From JAVBQJ01 sp031549115 (GTDB lineage Bacteria; Verrucomicrobiota; Lentisphaeria; Victivallales; Victivallaceae): a stretch of 35,407 nt of DNA. Below are positions 1 through 7,145 of this stretch, piece by piece. The stretch lies in assembly GCA_031549115.1 (NCBI GenBank), contig JAVBQJ010000159.1, forward strand, positions 1 through 35,407. Direction: 5' to 3'. Under the pieces are notes generated by a model. The model was not told the DNA's origin. It did no database searches and saw only the letters and a program-made list of their open reading frames with translations. The first letter of the stretch is position 1, and each line of letters begins with the position of its first letter. A program made the translations under genes and the position numbers.

Positions 1-242
1 CGCACCCGGGCTCTCTTCTAACCCACCCCCCCGGTTTTTTCTTTGGCGGCCGCGGCCGGGCGGGTTGGGGGCGCCCCACCCATATTTTTCCTTCCCCACG
101 ACACTGGAAGCGGGTACGGACGGTTTTCGGCTGACGGCGGATGCCGGAGTGCTTGAATTGGCGGCGCGCCTCGGGTGAAATTTGCTTTTTCAATTGCCCG
201 GCGGGAGAAAAGTGAGACTTTTTCGCGTCCGGGGGTTGAACT
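1..242. other. Window edge without recognisable gene
   Basis: GC-rich sequence with short homopolymer runs (for example a seven-C run near position 30) and no reading frame that I can tie to a protein family. It directly precedes a broken regulator gene and probably once held its N-terminal DNA-binding part, but I cannot see a helix-turn-helix in any frame. It could be decayed sequence or poor sequence at a contig end. Confidence 0.4.
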
Positions 243-814
243 ATCAGCCCAGTTACGGCGCAAGCTGTTGCGCGGCGAAAGTTCGCGTACCCTCGGGTTT
301 GCCATTTGATCATCACGGCTTTCCGCCTGAATTCCAACCCGCAGGAAGAAAGCATGCGCGAGATGTTCGCCGCCTTCAACGCCAAATCCTATCCGTATGT
401 GTTGATCAACAGCCATGAAGTGACGACCGCTTCCTGAAGCAATACCTGGCCGGAAGCTGCTGCGCGTTGGCCGACGAAGATATTTTGAACGGCGTTTTGC
501 CCGGCTCCACGGAGTCGCCGCGGCAGGGCTTTTTCAGCCTGGAGGACGGCCGCAGGGCGCTCTACTACCTGCGGGCGTGCAAACGCATTCCGCGCTGTCT
601 GGTCTGCGGCAATGACGATATCGCGCTGGCGGTGATCGGCTTCGACGACGATTACGGCCAATTCCCGCTGGCGCAGCCGTTGACCAGCGTGGCGCAGCCG
701 CTGGAGGAGTTCGGCTCCCATGCGGTGGACTATCTTTTGAAACATATGGCCGGCGACGGCGGTACGATCGATTTGCGGATACAACCCAAGTTAGTTGAAA
801 GGAGCTCCACATGA
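243..814 (+). pseudogene. Broken LacI/GntR-type sugar-responsive regulator (effector domain remnant)
   Basis: The remnant of a periplasmic-binding-protein-like effector domain lies in two frames. Positions 306-437 read LIITAFRLNSNPQEE, then a stretch ending in YPYVLINSHE, before a stop at 435-437. The reading continues in another frame from about 425 with DRFLKQYLAG and runs to the stop at 812-814. The second part has the family's C-terminal signature (VIGFDD, then PLTSVAQPLEEFG, ending PKLVERSST). CGNDDIA runs straight into LAVIGFDD, whereas intact relatives carry roughly 20 residues between these two motifs, so an internal deletion is likely in addition to the frameshift. No DNA-binding domain is visible. 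Family membership is clear; whether the damage is biological or a sequence error cannot be decided here. Confidence 0.75.
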
Positions 815-870
815 GGCAGAGATTATTCACATTGACCGATTTAACCCAATGTAACGGAAAGGAATTCGCA

Positions 871-1014
871 ATGAAGAAAGATTTGCTTGCATTAATAGAA
901 CTTCTGGTTGTGGTTGCGATTATTGAAACTCTGGTCAGTATGCTGCGTCCGGCTCTTTCGAAGGCGCGGGCGACGGTAGCCTCGAAAAGAACTTCCGCTA
1001 TGGCATTCACCTGA
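871..1014 (+). pseudogene. Decayed prepilin-like gene (N-terminal remnant)
   Basis: A 47-codon frame with a plausible ribosome site (GGAAAGGA, 857-864) upstream of the ATG at 871. It reads LIELLVVVAIIETLVSMLRPALSKARA, the recognisable but altered prepilin-type N-terminus found intact in three other genes of this window. The FTLIE processing motif is changed to LALIE, charged residues (Glu, Arg) interrupt the hydrophobic helix, and the frame stops where a normal 200-plus-residue protein should continue. Another frame from about 988 to 1095 reads FRYGIHLTAGKEDAGLRL and onward, which could be the tail of a different lost gene. An in-frame ATG further upstream (811) overlaps the end of the regulator remnant, but the start at 871 fits the family better. 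Confidence 0.65.
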
Positions 1015-1088
1015 CCGCCGGAAAGGAAGATGCCGGGTTAAGGCTGACTCTTGTTTTACCACGGCATACTCAATGGCAAAGCAGTCGC

Positions 1089-1132
1089 AATTCCCGCCCG
1101 CAACCTCAAAAATGCGGGCGGGAATTATTTTT
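1089..1132 (+). terminator. Rho-independent terminator
   Basis: A perfect 14-bp GC-rich stem (AATTCCCGCCCGCA at 1089-1102 pairing with 1113-1126) with a 10-nt loop, followed by a T run (ATTTTT, 1127-1132). It insulates the decayed genes on the left from the promoter at 1156. Confidence 0.85.
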
Positions 1133-1140
1133 CGAAAAAA

Positions 1141-1156
1141 GTTAGTCAAGACTAAT
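1141..1156. promoter_or_regulatory. Palindromic operator candidate 1
   Basis: GTTAGTCAAGACTAAT contains the perfect inverted repeat TTAGTC-AA-GACTAA. It abuts and shares one base with the -35 box at 1156, a position suited to repression or activation of the downstream operon. A close copy (13 of 16 bases) lies at 1397-1412. The TTAG...CTAA arms recall DtxR-type metal-responsive boxes, but this is resemblance only and no cognate regulator is in the window. Confidence 0.55.
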
Positions 1157-1184
1157 TGACAAGTTCTTTTTCCGGTGCTATAGT
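1156..1184 (+). promoter_or_regulatory. Sigma-70-type promoter of the 1221-13583 gene run
   Basis: TTGACA (1156-1161), a 17-bp spacer and TATAGT (1179-1184), one base from consensus in the -10 box. It lies 37 bp upstream of the Cys-rich small gene and just after the terminator at 1089-1132. No other strong promoter was noticed before 13583, and most gene gaps in between are under 35 bp. Confidence 0.8.
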
Positions 1185-1220
1185 AAAAAATACAGAATAA
1201 TAAGATAAACTGGAAAGGGA

Positions 1221-1379
1221 ATGGTTATGTGTGCTGCTTCTGAATCGGGGAAGTGTTGCGGACGGCATGGAGCATGCTGTTGTGCCGCCAAGGCGTCGCC
1301 GCTCCGGGAGGAGAAAAAGGGTGGCGTGAAGTGTGTTTCCGAATCCGCCGCCGCAATGTCGGCGGCAGCCGGGAAGTGA
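1221..1379 (+). CDS. Cysteine-rich 52-residue microprotein
   Basis: A short frame starting at ATG 1221 with a purine-rich ribosome site (GGAAAGGGA) directly upstream, and the first gene after a near-consensus promoter. The product has seven cysteines: C4, C12, C13, C19, C20, C21 and C38. The dense cluster KCCGRHGACCC (residues 11-21) also contains His16. There is no signal peptide or membrane helix, so it is probably cytoplasmic. The rest is rich in Ala, Lys and Glu. A GC-rich hairpin (1347-1353 with 1360-1366) lies inside the gene and a T run follows the stop, so partial termination after this gene is possible. I do not recognise the family. The Cys/His cluster suggests metal or Fe-S binding, and the neighbouring flavoprotein suggests a redox or metal-linked role (inference). 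Confidence 0.6.
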   Translation: MVMCAASESGKCCGRHGACCCAAKASPLREEKKGGVKCVSESAAAMSAAAGK

Positions 1380-1396
1380 TTTTTTTTGACTTGCAA

Positions 1397-1412
1397 GTTA
1401 GGCGAGACTAAC
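1397..1412. promoter_or_regulatory. Palindromic operator candidate 2
   Basis: GTTAGGCGAGACTAAC is an almost perfect inverted repeat (one mismatched pair) and a 13/16 match to the site at 1141-1156. It lies immediately before the ATG of the FMN-binding lipoprotein gene, over its ribosome-binding region, and may give a second control point inside the operon. Confidence 0.5.
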
Positions 1413-1413
1413 A

Positions 1414-1938
1414 ATGATGAAATTACCAACCTTTTCCGCCGGAGCTCTCGGGGTCGTTTTGACCTTAAGCGTCCTGCTGTCCGGCGGCTGCGGAACGCGG
1501 ACGGCGTGGAACTCGCCGTATGAGGACGCGGTAAAGGCCGAAATCACCCGCCAATTTCCCGATGCCGGACACCTCGATGTGGGCGACGGCATCGCTGAAG
1601 TTTATGGGCAGTCCGGAGAAATATTGGGGTATGTGCTTTTCCCCGACGCAGCGACTCCGGTTGCGACCGGCTTTCGCGGCGCGGTCCCGGTCATGGCCGT
1701 CTGCAACCCGCAGGGAAAAATCCGGCAGGTCTGTCTGTTGCCCGGCGCGGACGATGAGAAGTTCGTGCAAAGAGTAGCGCAAAGCGGTCTGTTGGACGAA
1801 TGGTGCGGCTTTGCGGTCGGCGAAGCGGAAACGCTTCCGGTCGACGCGGTGACGGGTGCGACCTACTCCTCCGAGGCGGCGGTCGTTTCCCTGCGGCATT
1901 TATTGAAAAAACACCGAAACCACCAATATGGAGGATAA
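1414..1938 (+). CDS. FMN-binding domain lipoprotein with covalent flavinylation motif
   Basis: A 174-residue exported protein. A hydrophobic N-terminal segment ends in a lipobox-like LSGGC with Cys26 as the probable lipidation site, so it should be anchored on the outer face of a membrane. The C-terminal part matches the FMN-binding domain of RnfG/NqrC-type proteins. DAVTGATYSS (144-153) fits the D-x-x-[ST]-G-A-T motif whose last threonine (Thr150) is esterified to FMN by the flavin transferase ApbE. No apbE or Rnf/Nqr subunit is in the window. It probably carries electrons outside the cytoplasm in a stand-alone flavinyl-transfer chain. Two ATGs (1414, 1417) are adjacent, and the upstream ribosome site is weak and overlaps a palindrome. 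The downstream gene's ribosome site overlaps the 3' end of this gene. Confidence 0.85.
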   Translation: MMKLPTFSAGALGVVLTLSVLLSGGCGTRTAWNSPYEDAVKAEITRQFPDAGHLDVGDGIAEVYGQSGEILGYVLFPDAATPVATGFRGAVPVMAVCNPQGKIRQVCLLPGADDEKFVQRVAQSGLLDEWCGFAVGEAETLPVDAVTGATYSSEAAVVSLRHLLKKHRNHQYGG

Positions 1939-1942
1939 ATCT

Positions 1943-2374
1943 ATGGGTAGAAAAGGAAAAATTCACAACGAGAAGAGAAAGGTCGTGCTGCTGCTGGTAT
2001 TGCTGCTGACGCTGACCGGGGTGCTCGGCTGGCAGTGGGCCAACCGCGATCAGGGAGCTCCCTACGTTCAGGATGAAACGGAGCACCGCGCGCTGGCGAC
2101 CTTCATGGAGATGCTGGAGGCCGGACGTGTCCGCGGCTGGAGCAACACCGAAAAGTATTGGCGGGAGCTGCCGGAGCGTCCGATGCAGATATTCTATCAG
2201 CAGTTGATGGGCAGCCGTTTTCGTACGGAGTTCGTCTTTCAGGGCAGTGCGCCGGTGGAGGGTGAGCCCGAGCAGCTTCTGCTTTACGGTATGTTCGATG
2301 CCGGAGTTCCGGTGGAAGTCCGGATGAGCCGCAACGAAAATGAGTTTAAAGTTATTTCCATGAAAAAAATGTAG
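1943..2374 (+). CDS. Single-helix membrane protein of unknown function
   Basis: A 143-residue protein with a basic N-terminus (KGKIHNEKRK), one membrane helix (about residues 15-34, KVVLLLVLLLTLTGVLGWQW) and an outward-facing domain of about 110 residues. That domain has no motif I recognise. The start at 1943 is chosen over 1928 because GGAGG at 1930-1934 is well spaced for it. The gene begins four bases after the flavoprotein gene ends and 13 bp before the prepilin-like gene, so it is almost certainly co-transcribed. Position suggests it works with the flavinylated lipoprotein, perhaps as a membrane partner; this is inference from neighbourhood only. Confidence 0.7.
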   Translation: MGRKGKIHNEKRKVVLLLVLLLTLTGVLGWQWANRDQGAPYVQDETEHRALATFMEMLEAGRVRGWSNTEKYWRELPERPMQIFYQQLMGSRFRTEFVFQGSAPVEGEPEQLLLYGMFDAGVPVEVRMSRNENEFKVISMKKM

Positions 2375-2387
2375 GAGAGGCATAAGA

Positions 2388-3086
2388 ATGAAAGTCAAAG
2401 TATTCACACTGATAGAGCTCTTGGTCGTTATCGCTATTATCGCAATTCTAGCCAGTATGCTGTTGCCGGCGCTGGGCCGGGCGCGCGGCTCCGCCCAGAA
2501 CACTTATTGCCGGAACAATCTCCGGCAGATCGCGCTTGGCTGCATCATGTACGCCGGCGACAACAATCAGTCCTGGCCCTCCGCGGGAGCGATCGGTTCG
2601 CTGAAGGCGGACGGCACTGCCAATACCGGTTGTTCGACCCGGCGCGGCCTGGACGAAAACGACGGCGGCGGCCTGGAGATCTACGGTCCGGCCGTGGCGT
2701 TGGGCGAATACGGCGCGGGCAAGGGCAAAATCTGGATCTGTCCGGCCAACGGTCCGACCGTCGAATGGAAAAACTCCTATGCCTACTTTCCGAAATACTT
2801 TCAGAACATGGCGGAAACCGGCGGCAAGTCGCCCTACGGCACCTCCACTGCTTTCTCGCAGAACAAAATCGATCATTGCGTGATGCTGTACGACAATCAC
2901 ATGTTCAAACCCGCTCCGACCGGAAATTTGACCGGGAACAGCACCTCGCGCTCTACAGCGGAGCGCTTCGCGCCGCACGTGTCGTACGATCCGTTCCGCG
3001 CCACCAATGCGGCGTGGGCCGGTGTCAACGGTTTGACCGCCGCCGGTTATGTGGTTACCTGGAACCAGTCGTTGAATGAAGATTGA
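2388..3086 (+). CDS. Prepilin-type N-terminal domain protein
   Basis: A 232-residue protein starting with the type IV prepilin/pseudopilin signature FTLIELLVVIAIIAILASML (residues 6-25): a short basic leader, a processing site before FTLIE, and one hydrophobic helix. PALGRARGSAQNTYCRNNLRQIALGCIMYA follows, typical of the large family of prepilin-like proteins in Lentisphaerota and Planctomycetota. Such proteins are expected at the cell surface after prepilin peptidase processing. The C-terminal H-X9-DG motif seen in the copy at 16194 is not evident here. The ribosome site AGGAGAGG precedes the ATG. It sits between the redox genes and the Bat-type cluster with short gaps on both sides. The role is unknown; these proteins are often linked with secreted-enzyme gene sets. 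Confidence 0.85.
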   Translation: MKVKVFTLIELLVVIAIIAILASMLLPALGRARGSAQNTYCRNNLRQIALGCIMYAGDNNQSWPSAGAIGSLKADGTANTGCSTRRGLDENDGGGLEIYGPAVALGEYGAGKGKIWICPANGPTVEWKNSYAYFPKYFQNMAETGGKSPYGTSTAFSQNKIDHCVMLYDNHMFKPAPTGNLTGNSTSRSTAERFAPHVSYDPFRATNAAWAGVNGLTAAGYVVTWNQSLNED

Positions 3087-3118
3087 CAGTTTGAAGTAAA
3101 AGAGGAGAGGAAACAGGA

Positions 3119-4402
3119 ATGCTCCCCGCCATGGAACTATTGTATGCCGATTTTTTCCGCCGTTTGCGGCCCCTGCAACGGAAGCTGGCCGTACAGCGCT
3201 TCGGGTTTGTTGTGATTACGGTACTGCCGGCGGCAGTGGTAGCCGGTGTCTTTTGCCGGTGGAGTATGATGATGCCATGGATATCCGCGGCGGGGACATT
3301 CCTTATTTTCCTGGCCGCCGGAAGCGGCGTGCTTTTCCTGCGCCGTTTCCCCCGCCGGAAAGAGTGCGTACGCTGTTTTGACGCGGCGTTCGGCACCAAC
3401 AGCCGCGCCGTCAATGCGCTGGAGGTGATCGAGACCGGCAAGGACTCCCTCTTTGCCGCTTATACCATTGCCGAGGGGATACGGTCGCTGGCGGCGTTTC
3501 GCACGCTGCCGGACCGGCGGCCGTACCGGAAGCGGCGGTTGGCCGGGTGGTATATGGCGATGCTGTTGACGGGTTCGGCGATGTGTTTATGGCAGCCTTC
3601 CGCCTCCGGCAATCCCGGACCGGAAGCCGGCGGAGCCGCGGTGACGGCCGCGGCGCTTGCCGCCGCCGACGAAATCCGACCGGATGCAAACCGCCCCGGC
3701 GAAGCGCCGGAGCCGGAATTGGCTGTCGGCGCCGCGGGAAATTCTCCGGTTCCGGCTGCCGCCGGTTCCGATCGGCACCGTCCCGGCAACCGTGCCAATT
3801 CCGGCGCGGGCACGGGTGGAGTCGCGGACTTCGACCGTCCCGGCGCGGCACCGGAGCCGGAGGCCGCTTCGCCGTCCGCCGAAGCGCCATCGCCGTCCGC
3901 CGCCATCGCCATGGGCAATGCCGATGCCGCCGGGGAGTGGGAGAGTTCGGAAGCCGCCCCCGATGCCGCGCAGCTTGCCGGCGGCAAAGAGGGACTTGCG
4001 CGGGAAAGATCGCGCCAGTCCCGGCGCAAGCGGCAAATGCGCCGCAACCCGGAAGCGGCCGCCGGCGGCGCGCAGCCGATGATGGCGGACAACGCCCCTC
4101 CGGCAGGACGGGAGCTGTCGGAGCTGGACGGCGAGGGCGACGAACCGGACAGCGGACGCGGCGGTCCGACCGGCGAAAAGAAGTCGCGGGGGACAGCCTC
4201 GATGCTGCCGGTGACGCCGCTGCCGGACCTGGTCAACGGCTCGCTGGTTCCCGGCGAAGAGATGACCATCCCGGAACGGAGTCCGCTGGAACACGCCGAT
4301 CCGGTCCATGGCGCCGCGCTTGCCGCTTCCCATCGCCCCGAGCCGTTGCGGCCGGAGTACACATTGCCTTTAACCATCCGAAAAACGGAAAGGATCCCAT
4401 AA
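3119..4402 (+). CDS. Membrane protein with long Ala/Pro/Gly-rich disordered tail, first gene of Bat-type cluster
   Basis: A 427-residue protein. A basic amphipathic N-terminus (FFRRLRPLQRKL) precedes two membrane helices (about 28-46 and 53-74) and a cytoplasmic-looking segment containing CFDAAFGTNSRAVNALEVIE. A third helix lies at about 142-158. The remaining roughly 265 residues are low-complexity, rich in Ala, Pro, Gly, Glu and Arg, and probably disordered. The helix pair plus an NALEV-type segment resembles the N-terminus of DUF4175-like membrane proteins that sit beside MoxR/DUF58 genes in PVC bacteria; this is family resemblance by eye. The stop lies two bases before the MoxR start. An alternative start at 3131 is possible, but the ribosome site AGGAGAGG favours 3119. 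Confidence 0.7.
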   Translation: MLPAMELLYADFFRRLRPLQRKLAVQRFGFVVITVLPAAVVAGVFCRWSMMMPWISAAGTFLIFLAAGSGVLFLRRFPRRKECVRCFDAAFGTNSRAVNALEVIETGKDSLFAAYTIAEGIRSLAAFRTLPDRRPYRKRRLAGWYMAMLLTGSAMCLWQPSASGNPGPEAGGAAVTAAALAAADEIRPDANRPGEAPEPELAVGAAGNSPVPAAAGSDRHRPGNRANSGAGTGGVADFDRPGAAPEPEAASPSAEAPSPSAAIAMGNADAAGEWESSEAAPDAAQLAGGKEGLARERSRQSRRKRQMRRNPEAAAGGAQPMMADNAPPAGRELSELDGEGDEPDSGRGGPTGEKKSRGTASMLPVTPLPDLVNGSLVPGEEMTIPERSPLEHADPVHGAALAASHRPEPLRPEYTLPLTIRKTERIP

Positions 4403-4404
4403 AA

Positions 4405-5394
4405 ATGAATCAGGTTGCCCTGCCGGAAAACGCGGTATCGTTTCAACAGCAAATCACCAGGGTGGAGCGTGAGCTGAACTGGGTTTTCATCGGCCACGAA
4501 ACACTCGTCCGGCATCTGCTGGCCGCTTTGATCGTCGACGGCCACGTATTGCTCGAAGGCGTCCCCGGACTCGGAAAGACGCTTCTGGCCAAAAGCTTGG
4601 CCCAGTGTCTGCAGGTGCGTTTTTCCCGCATCCAATTCACGCCGGATCTGATGCCGATGGATATCACCGGCGGCATGCAGCTGCTCGAGGAAACCGGCTC
4701 GGCGCCCCGGTTGCAGTTCGTTCCGGGGCCGCTGCACGCCAACTTCATCCTCGCCGACGAAATCAACCGCGCCACCCCGAAAACGCAATCCGCGCTGCTG
4801 GAGGCGATGCAGGAGCACCAGATTACCAGCGGCAAGGAAACCCTGAAGCTGCCGAGCCCGTTTTTCGTGATCGCCACCCAGAACCCGATCGAACAAGAGG
4901 GGACCTATCCGCTTCCCGAGGCGGAGTTGGACCGCTTCATGGTGAAGCTGCTGCTGGGTTATCCGTCGGAGAGCGAATACAGCCGGATTCTCGAGTTGAC
5001 CACCGGAACGACGGAAACGGAAGTCGAGCCGGTGCTGTGCGCGGAAGCGTTGCTGGCCATGCGCCGGACCGCGCGCGCCGTTCTGGCCGAGGAGAGCGTC
5101 AAGAATTACGCCATTCGTCTGGTGATGGCGACGCAGCCGGATTCGCCGTATGCCACGGCGTCGACGCGTCAGTTCGTCCGCTTCGGCGCCGGACCGCGCG
5201 CGGTTCAGAATCTGATCCTGCTGGCCAAGGTTTTCGCATTGTGCGACAGCCGGACGGCAATCGGCGCCGACGACATCCGCGAAGCCTTTTTGCCGGTTTT
5301 GCGCCACCGTATCGCGCTACGCTTCGAGGCGCGCAGCCAGGAGCGGAACGCGGATCAGGTGCTGAACACCATTCTGCAGGAAGCCGGAAAGTGA
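4405..5394 (+). CDS. MoxR-family AAA+ ATPase
   Basis: A 329-residue ATPase of the MoxR subfamily. It has Walker A GVPGLGKT (52-59), Walker B ILADE with Asp118/Glu119, sensor 1 ATQNP (about 157-161) and the MoxR-typical EGTYPLPEAELDRF segment after it. A C-terminal helical lid domain ends the protein. MoxR ATPases act as chaperone-like remodelers, usually with a DUF58 partner and VWA proteins encoded next door, which is exactly the arrangement here. The frame is open far upstream, but the start at 4405 is chosen because it follows the previous stop by two bases and gives the normal family length. The next gene starts one base after its stop, which implies translational coupling. Confidence 0.95.
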   Translation: MNQVALPENAVSFQQQITRVERELNWVFIGHETLVRHLLAALIVDGHVLLEGVPGLGKTLLAKSLAQCLQVRFSRIQFTPDLMPMDITGGMQLLEETGSAPRLQFVPGPLHANFILADEINRATPKTQSALLEAMQEHQITSGKETLKLPSPFFVIATQNPIEQEGTYPLPEAELDRFMVKLLLGYPSESEYSRILELTTGTTETEVEPVLCAEALLAMRRTARAVLAEESVKNYAIRLVMATQPDSPYATASTRQFVRFGAGPRAVQNLILLAKVFALCDSRTAIGADDIREAFLPVLRHRIALRFEARSQERNADQVLNTILQEAGK

Positions 5395-5395
5395 T

Positions 5396-6250
5396 ATGAA
5401 CAGCGAGCTCTTCCCACCAGAATTTCTGCAGCTGCTCCACGGCGAAGGCTTCATGCCGATGCGTACGGCCCTGAAGCGCCATGCGGGGCAGCAGCTGAGC
5501 ACCGGAGCCGGCGACAGCCGGGAATTTCAGGACTTCCGGCCGTATGTCCCGGGTGACGACATGCGTTATCTGGATTGGAATATCTTCCGGAGGAGCGGCA
5601 AATTCTTTTTGAAGCGTTTTCGCCACTACCCGCAGGCCGATCACCTGATTACGCTCGACACCAGCGCCTCGATGCGTTTCACGCCGCAGCGCGCCGCGTC
5701 GGCGTGGCGTGTCACGGCGATGCTGGGGGCGCGGCTGCTGCATGGCGGCGACCGGATCGCCCTGCGTGGCGGCGCCGGCGGCGCCGTCCAGCGGGTCCGG
5801 CCTGGAAACGATGCCGTCTGGCTGTGGTGTGAAGCCTTGAGCCGTCTCTTCGACGAAGCCGGGAGCAGCCGTCATCCTGTTTATTCCGGCGGCGGCGCCG
5901 GACACCATTGGATCGTCTCCGACTTTTACGATCCGCGGGGGCTGGAGCATTTGGAGCGGCGTCTGCGCCACGCCGGGTTTACGCCGGTGCGGATTTTTGA
6001 CCGCGAAGAAATGTCGCCTTCGATCTCCGGCGAAATGACGCTGGCCGACAGTGAAACGGCGGAACGGATTCAGGTCGACGCCGCTTCGGAGCTGCTGGCG
6101 CGCTACCGGGAAGCATTGGCGCACTTCGAAGCCGTGCTCGGCGCTTGCGCGCACCGAACCGGCAGCCGCTTGTACCGGATCGAAACCACATCCGCGTGGC
6201 ATACGCTGTACGAGCGCTTTCAATATGAATTTTCGCAGCGGGAGGAATAA
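5396..6250 (+). CDS. DUF58 domain protein
   Basis: A 284-residue protein with the DUF58 core RPYVPGDDMRYLDWNIFRRSG (from about residue 47), a stretch conserved in partners of MoxR ATPases. It is followed by a VWA-like metal-site motif LDTSASM (about 87-93). There is no signal peptide. In known MoxR systems DUF58 proteins link the ATPase to membrane VWA proteins. It lies one base after moxR and its stop is immediately followed by the BatA-like start, so the three genes are one translational unit. Confident in the family; the client process is unknown. Confidence 0.93.
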   Translation: MNSELFPPEFLQLLHGEGFMPMRTALKRHAGQQLSTGAGDSREFQDFRPYVPGDDMRYLDWNIFRRSGKFFLKRFRHYPQADHLITLDTSASMRFTPQRAASAWRVTAMLGARLLHGGDRIALRGGAGGAVQRVRPGNDAVWLWCEALSRLFDEAGSSRHPVYSGGGAGHHWIVSDFYDPRGLEHLERRLRHAGFTPVRIFDREEMSPSISGEMTLADSETAERIQVDAASELLARYREALAHFEAVLGACAHRTGSRLYRIETTSAWHTLYERFQYEFSQREE

Positions 6251-7144
6251 ATGCTGTTTCAGGGGATTCCATGGCACTGGCTTCTCGGCGCCGCATTGGC
6301 CGTTGCCGGGGTGGTAAGCGCTCTCTTTTTCTTGAAAACCCGGCTCCGGGAAGAGGTCGTGCCGTCGGTGATGCTGTGGCGTGCCGCACTGCCGGCGGTA
6401 CGGCGGAGCCGGTTGTGGCAGCGCTTCTGCCGCCGGTGGCATTGGCTGCTGCTTTTGGCCGCGATCGCGACGCTGGCGGCGGCATTGGCGGCGCCGGTAT
6501 GGCAATACCGTGACGAAGCGCCGCTCATCGTGGTCGCCGAACCGGCGGCGCTGCCGGAGGCGTGGCAGTTGGCGATGCGGGCGGCGCCCGGCAGAGTCAC
6601 GCTGATCGCCGCCTTGGCCGGGCCGGAGATCGTGCTTCATACGCAGGAATTCCCGGTACCGCCGGAGTTTACGGATATCTCTTTGGCCAACCGCTCCGAA
6701 GCGCTGTGGATGGCCAAAGGAATTGCGGAGCGCGGCCGGATTCTGTACTGCGGCAATGCGCCGCCGCCGTGGTTGCCGGAGGGGGCAATGTGGGTGAAAA
6801 CCATGGCGAAGACGGCATACGCGGCGCCGGAACCGGTCAAAGTATTCTGGATGGAGCGGCAAGCGCCCGAAGTGCTTCCCGTCGGTTTCGCGGCGGCGGA
6901 CGTGCCGGAACATGCCGAGATCGTCGTCTCCGCCGGGGGCGGGTGGCCACAGATCGTGGCGGCGCTGCGGGAGCGGCGCGGCGGTGACGGCGACGGTTTG
7001 CAGCATGTCGAAATCCGGGCGTTGCCGCCGGAAGAGCTGCGGTTGCCGCAAGGGACGCTGGCGTTGACGGATTGGCTCTGGGGGATCGGCTTATTGCTGG
7101 TGGGATTGGATTTGTGGTTGTGGACCGGAAAGAAGGTGGTTTGA
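6251..7144 (+). CDS. BatA-like N-terminal domain membrane protein
   Basis: A 297-residue protein starting with a membrane helix (FQGIPWHWLLGAALAVAGVVSALFFL). A short basic loop follows with PSVMLWRAALP, and then a second helix (HWLLLLAAIATLAAALAAPVW). This helix-loop-helix is the aerotolerance-regulator (BatA) N-terminal fold. A domain without a recognisable metal-site motif follows, and a third helix (about 275-292) ends in the basic GKKVV tail. It lacks a VWA MIDAS motif, unlike classical BatA. It is immediately adjacent to the DUF58 gene and one base before the giant VWA-TPR gene, so it probably forms a membrane complex with the latter's VWA half. Confidence 0.8.
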   Translation: MLFQGIPWHWLLGAALAVAGVVSALFFLKTRLREEVVPSVMLWRAALPAVRRSRLWQRFCRRWHWLLLLAAIATLAAALAAPVWQYRDEAPLIVVAEPAALPEAWQLAMRAAPGRVTLIAALAGPEIVLHTQEFPVPPEFTDISLANRSEALWMAKGIAERGRILYCGNAPPPWLPEGAMWVKTMAKTAYAAPEPVKVFWMERQAPEVLPVGFAAADVPEHAEIVVSAGGGWPQIVAALRERRGGDGDGLQHVEIRALPPEELRLPQGTLALTDWLWGIGLLLVGLDLWLWTGKKVV

Positions 7145-7145
7145 T

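Noticed and set aside
1347..1388. Intrinsic terminator after the Cys-rich small gene
   Set aside because: A 7-bp GC stem (1347-1366) and a T run (from 1380) are both present but separated by about 13 bases, too far for a standard terminator; partial attenuation remains possible.
3547..4404. Long upstream extension of the MoxR reading frame
   Set aside because: The extension overlaps the preceding gene, is Arg-rich nonsense, and the ATG at 4405 gives the normal family length and spacing.
3460..5307. 615-codon open frame on the minus strand across the membrane protein and MoxR genes
   Set aside because: It is the antisense of two well-supported genes, is rich in Arg/Ala/Gly as expected from high-GC third positions, and matches no family.
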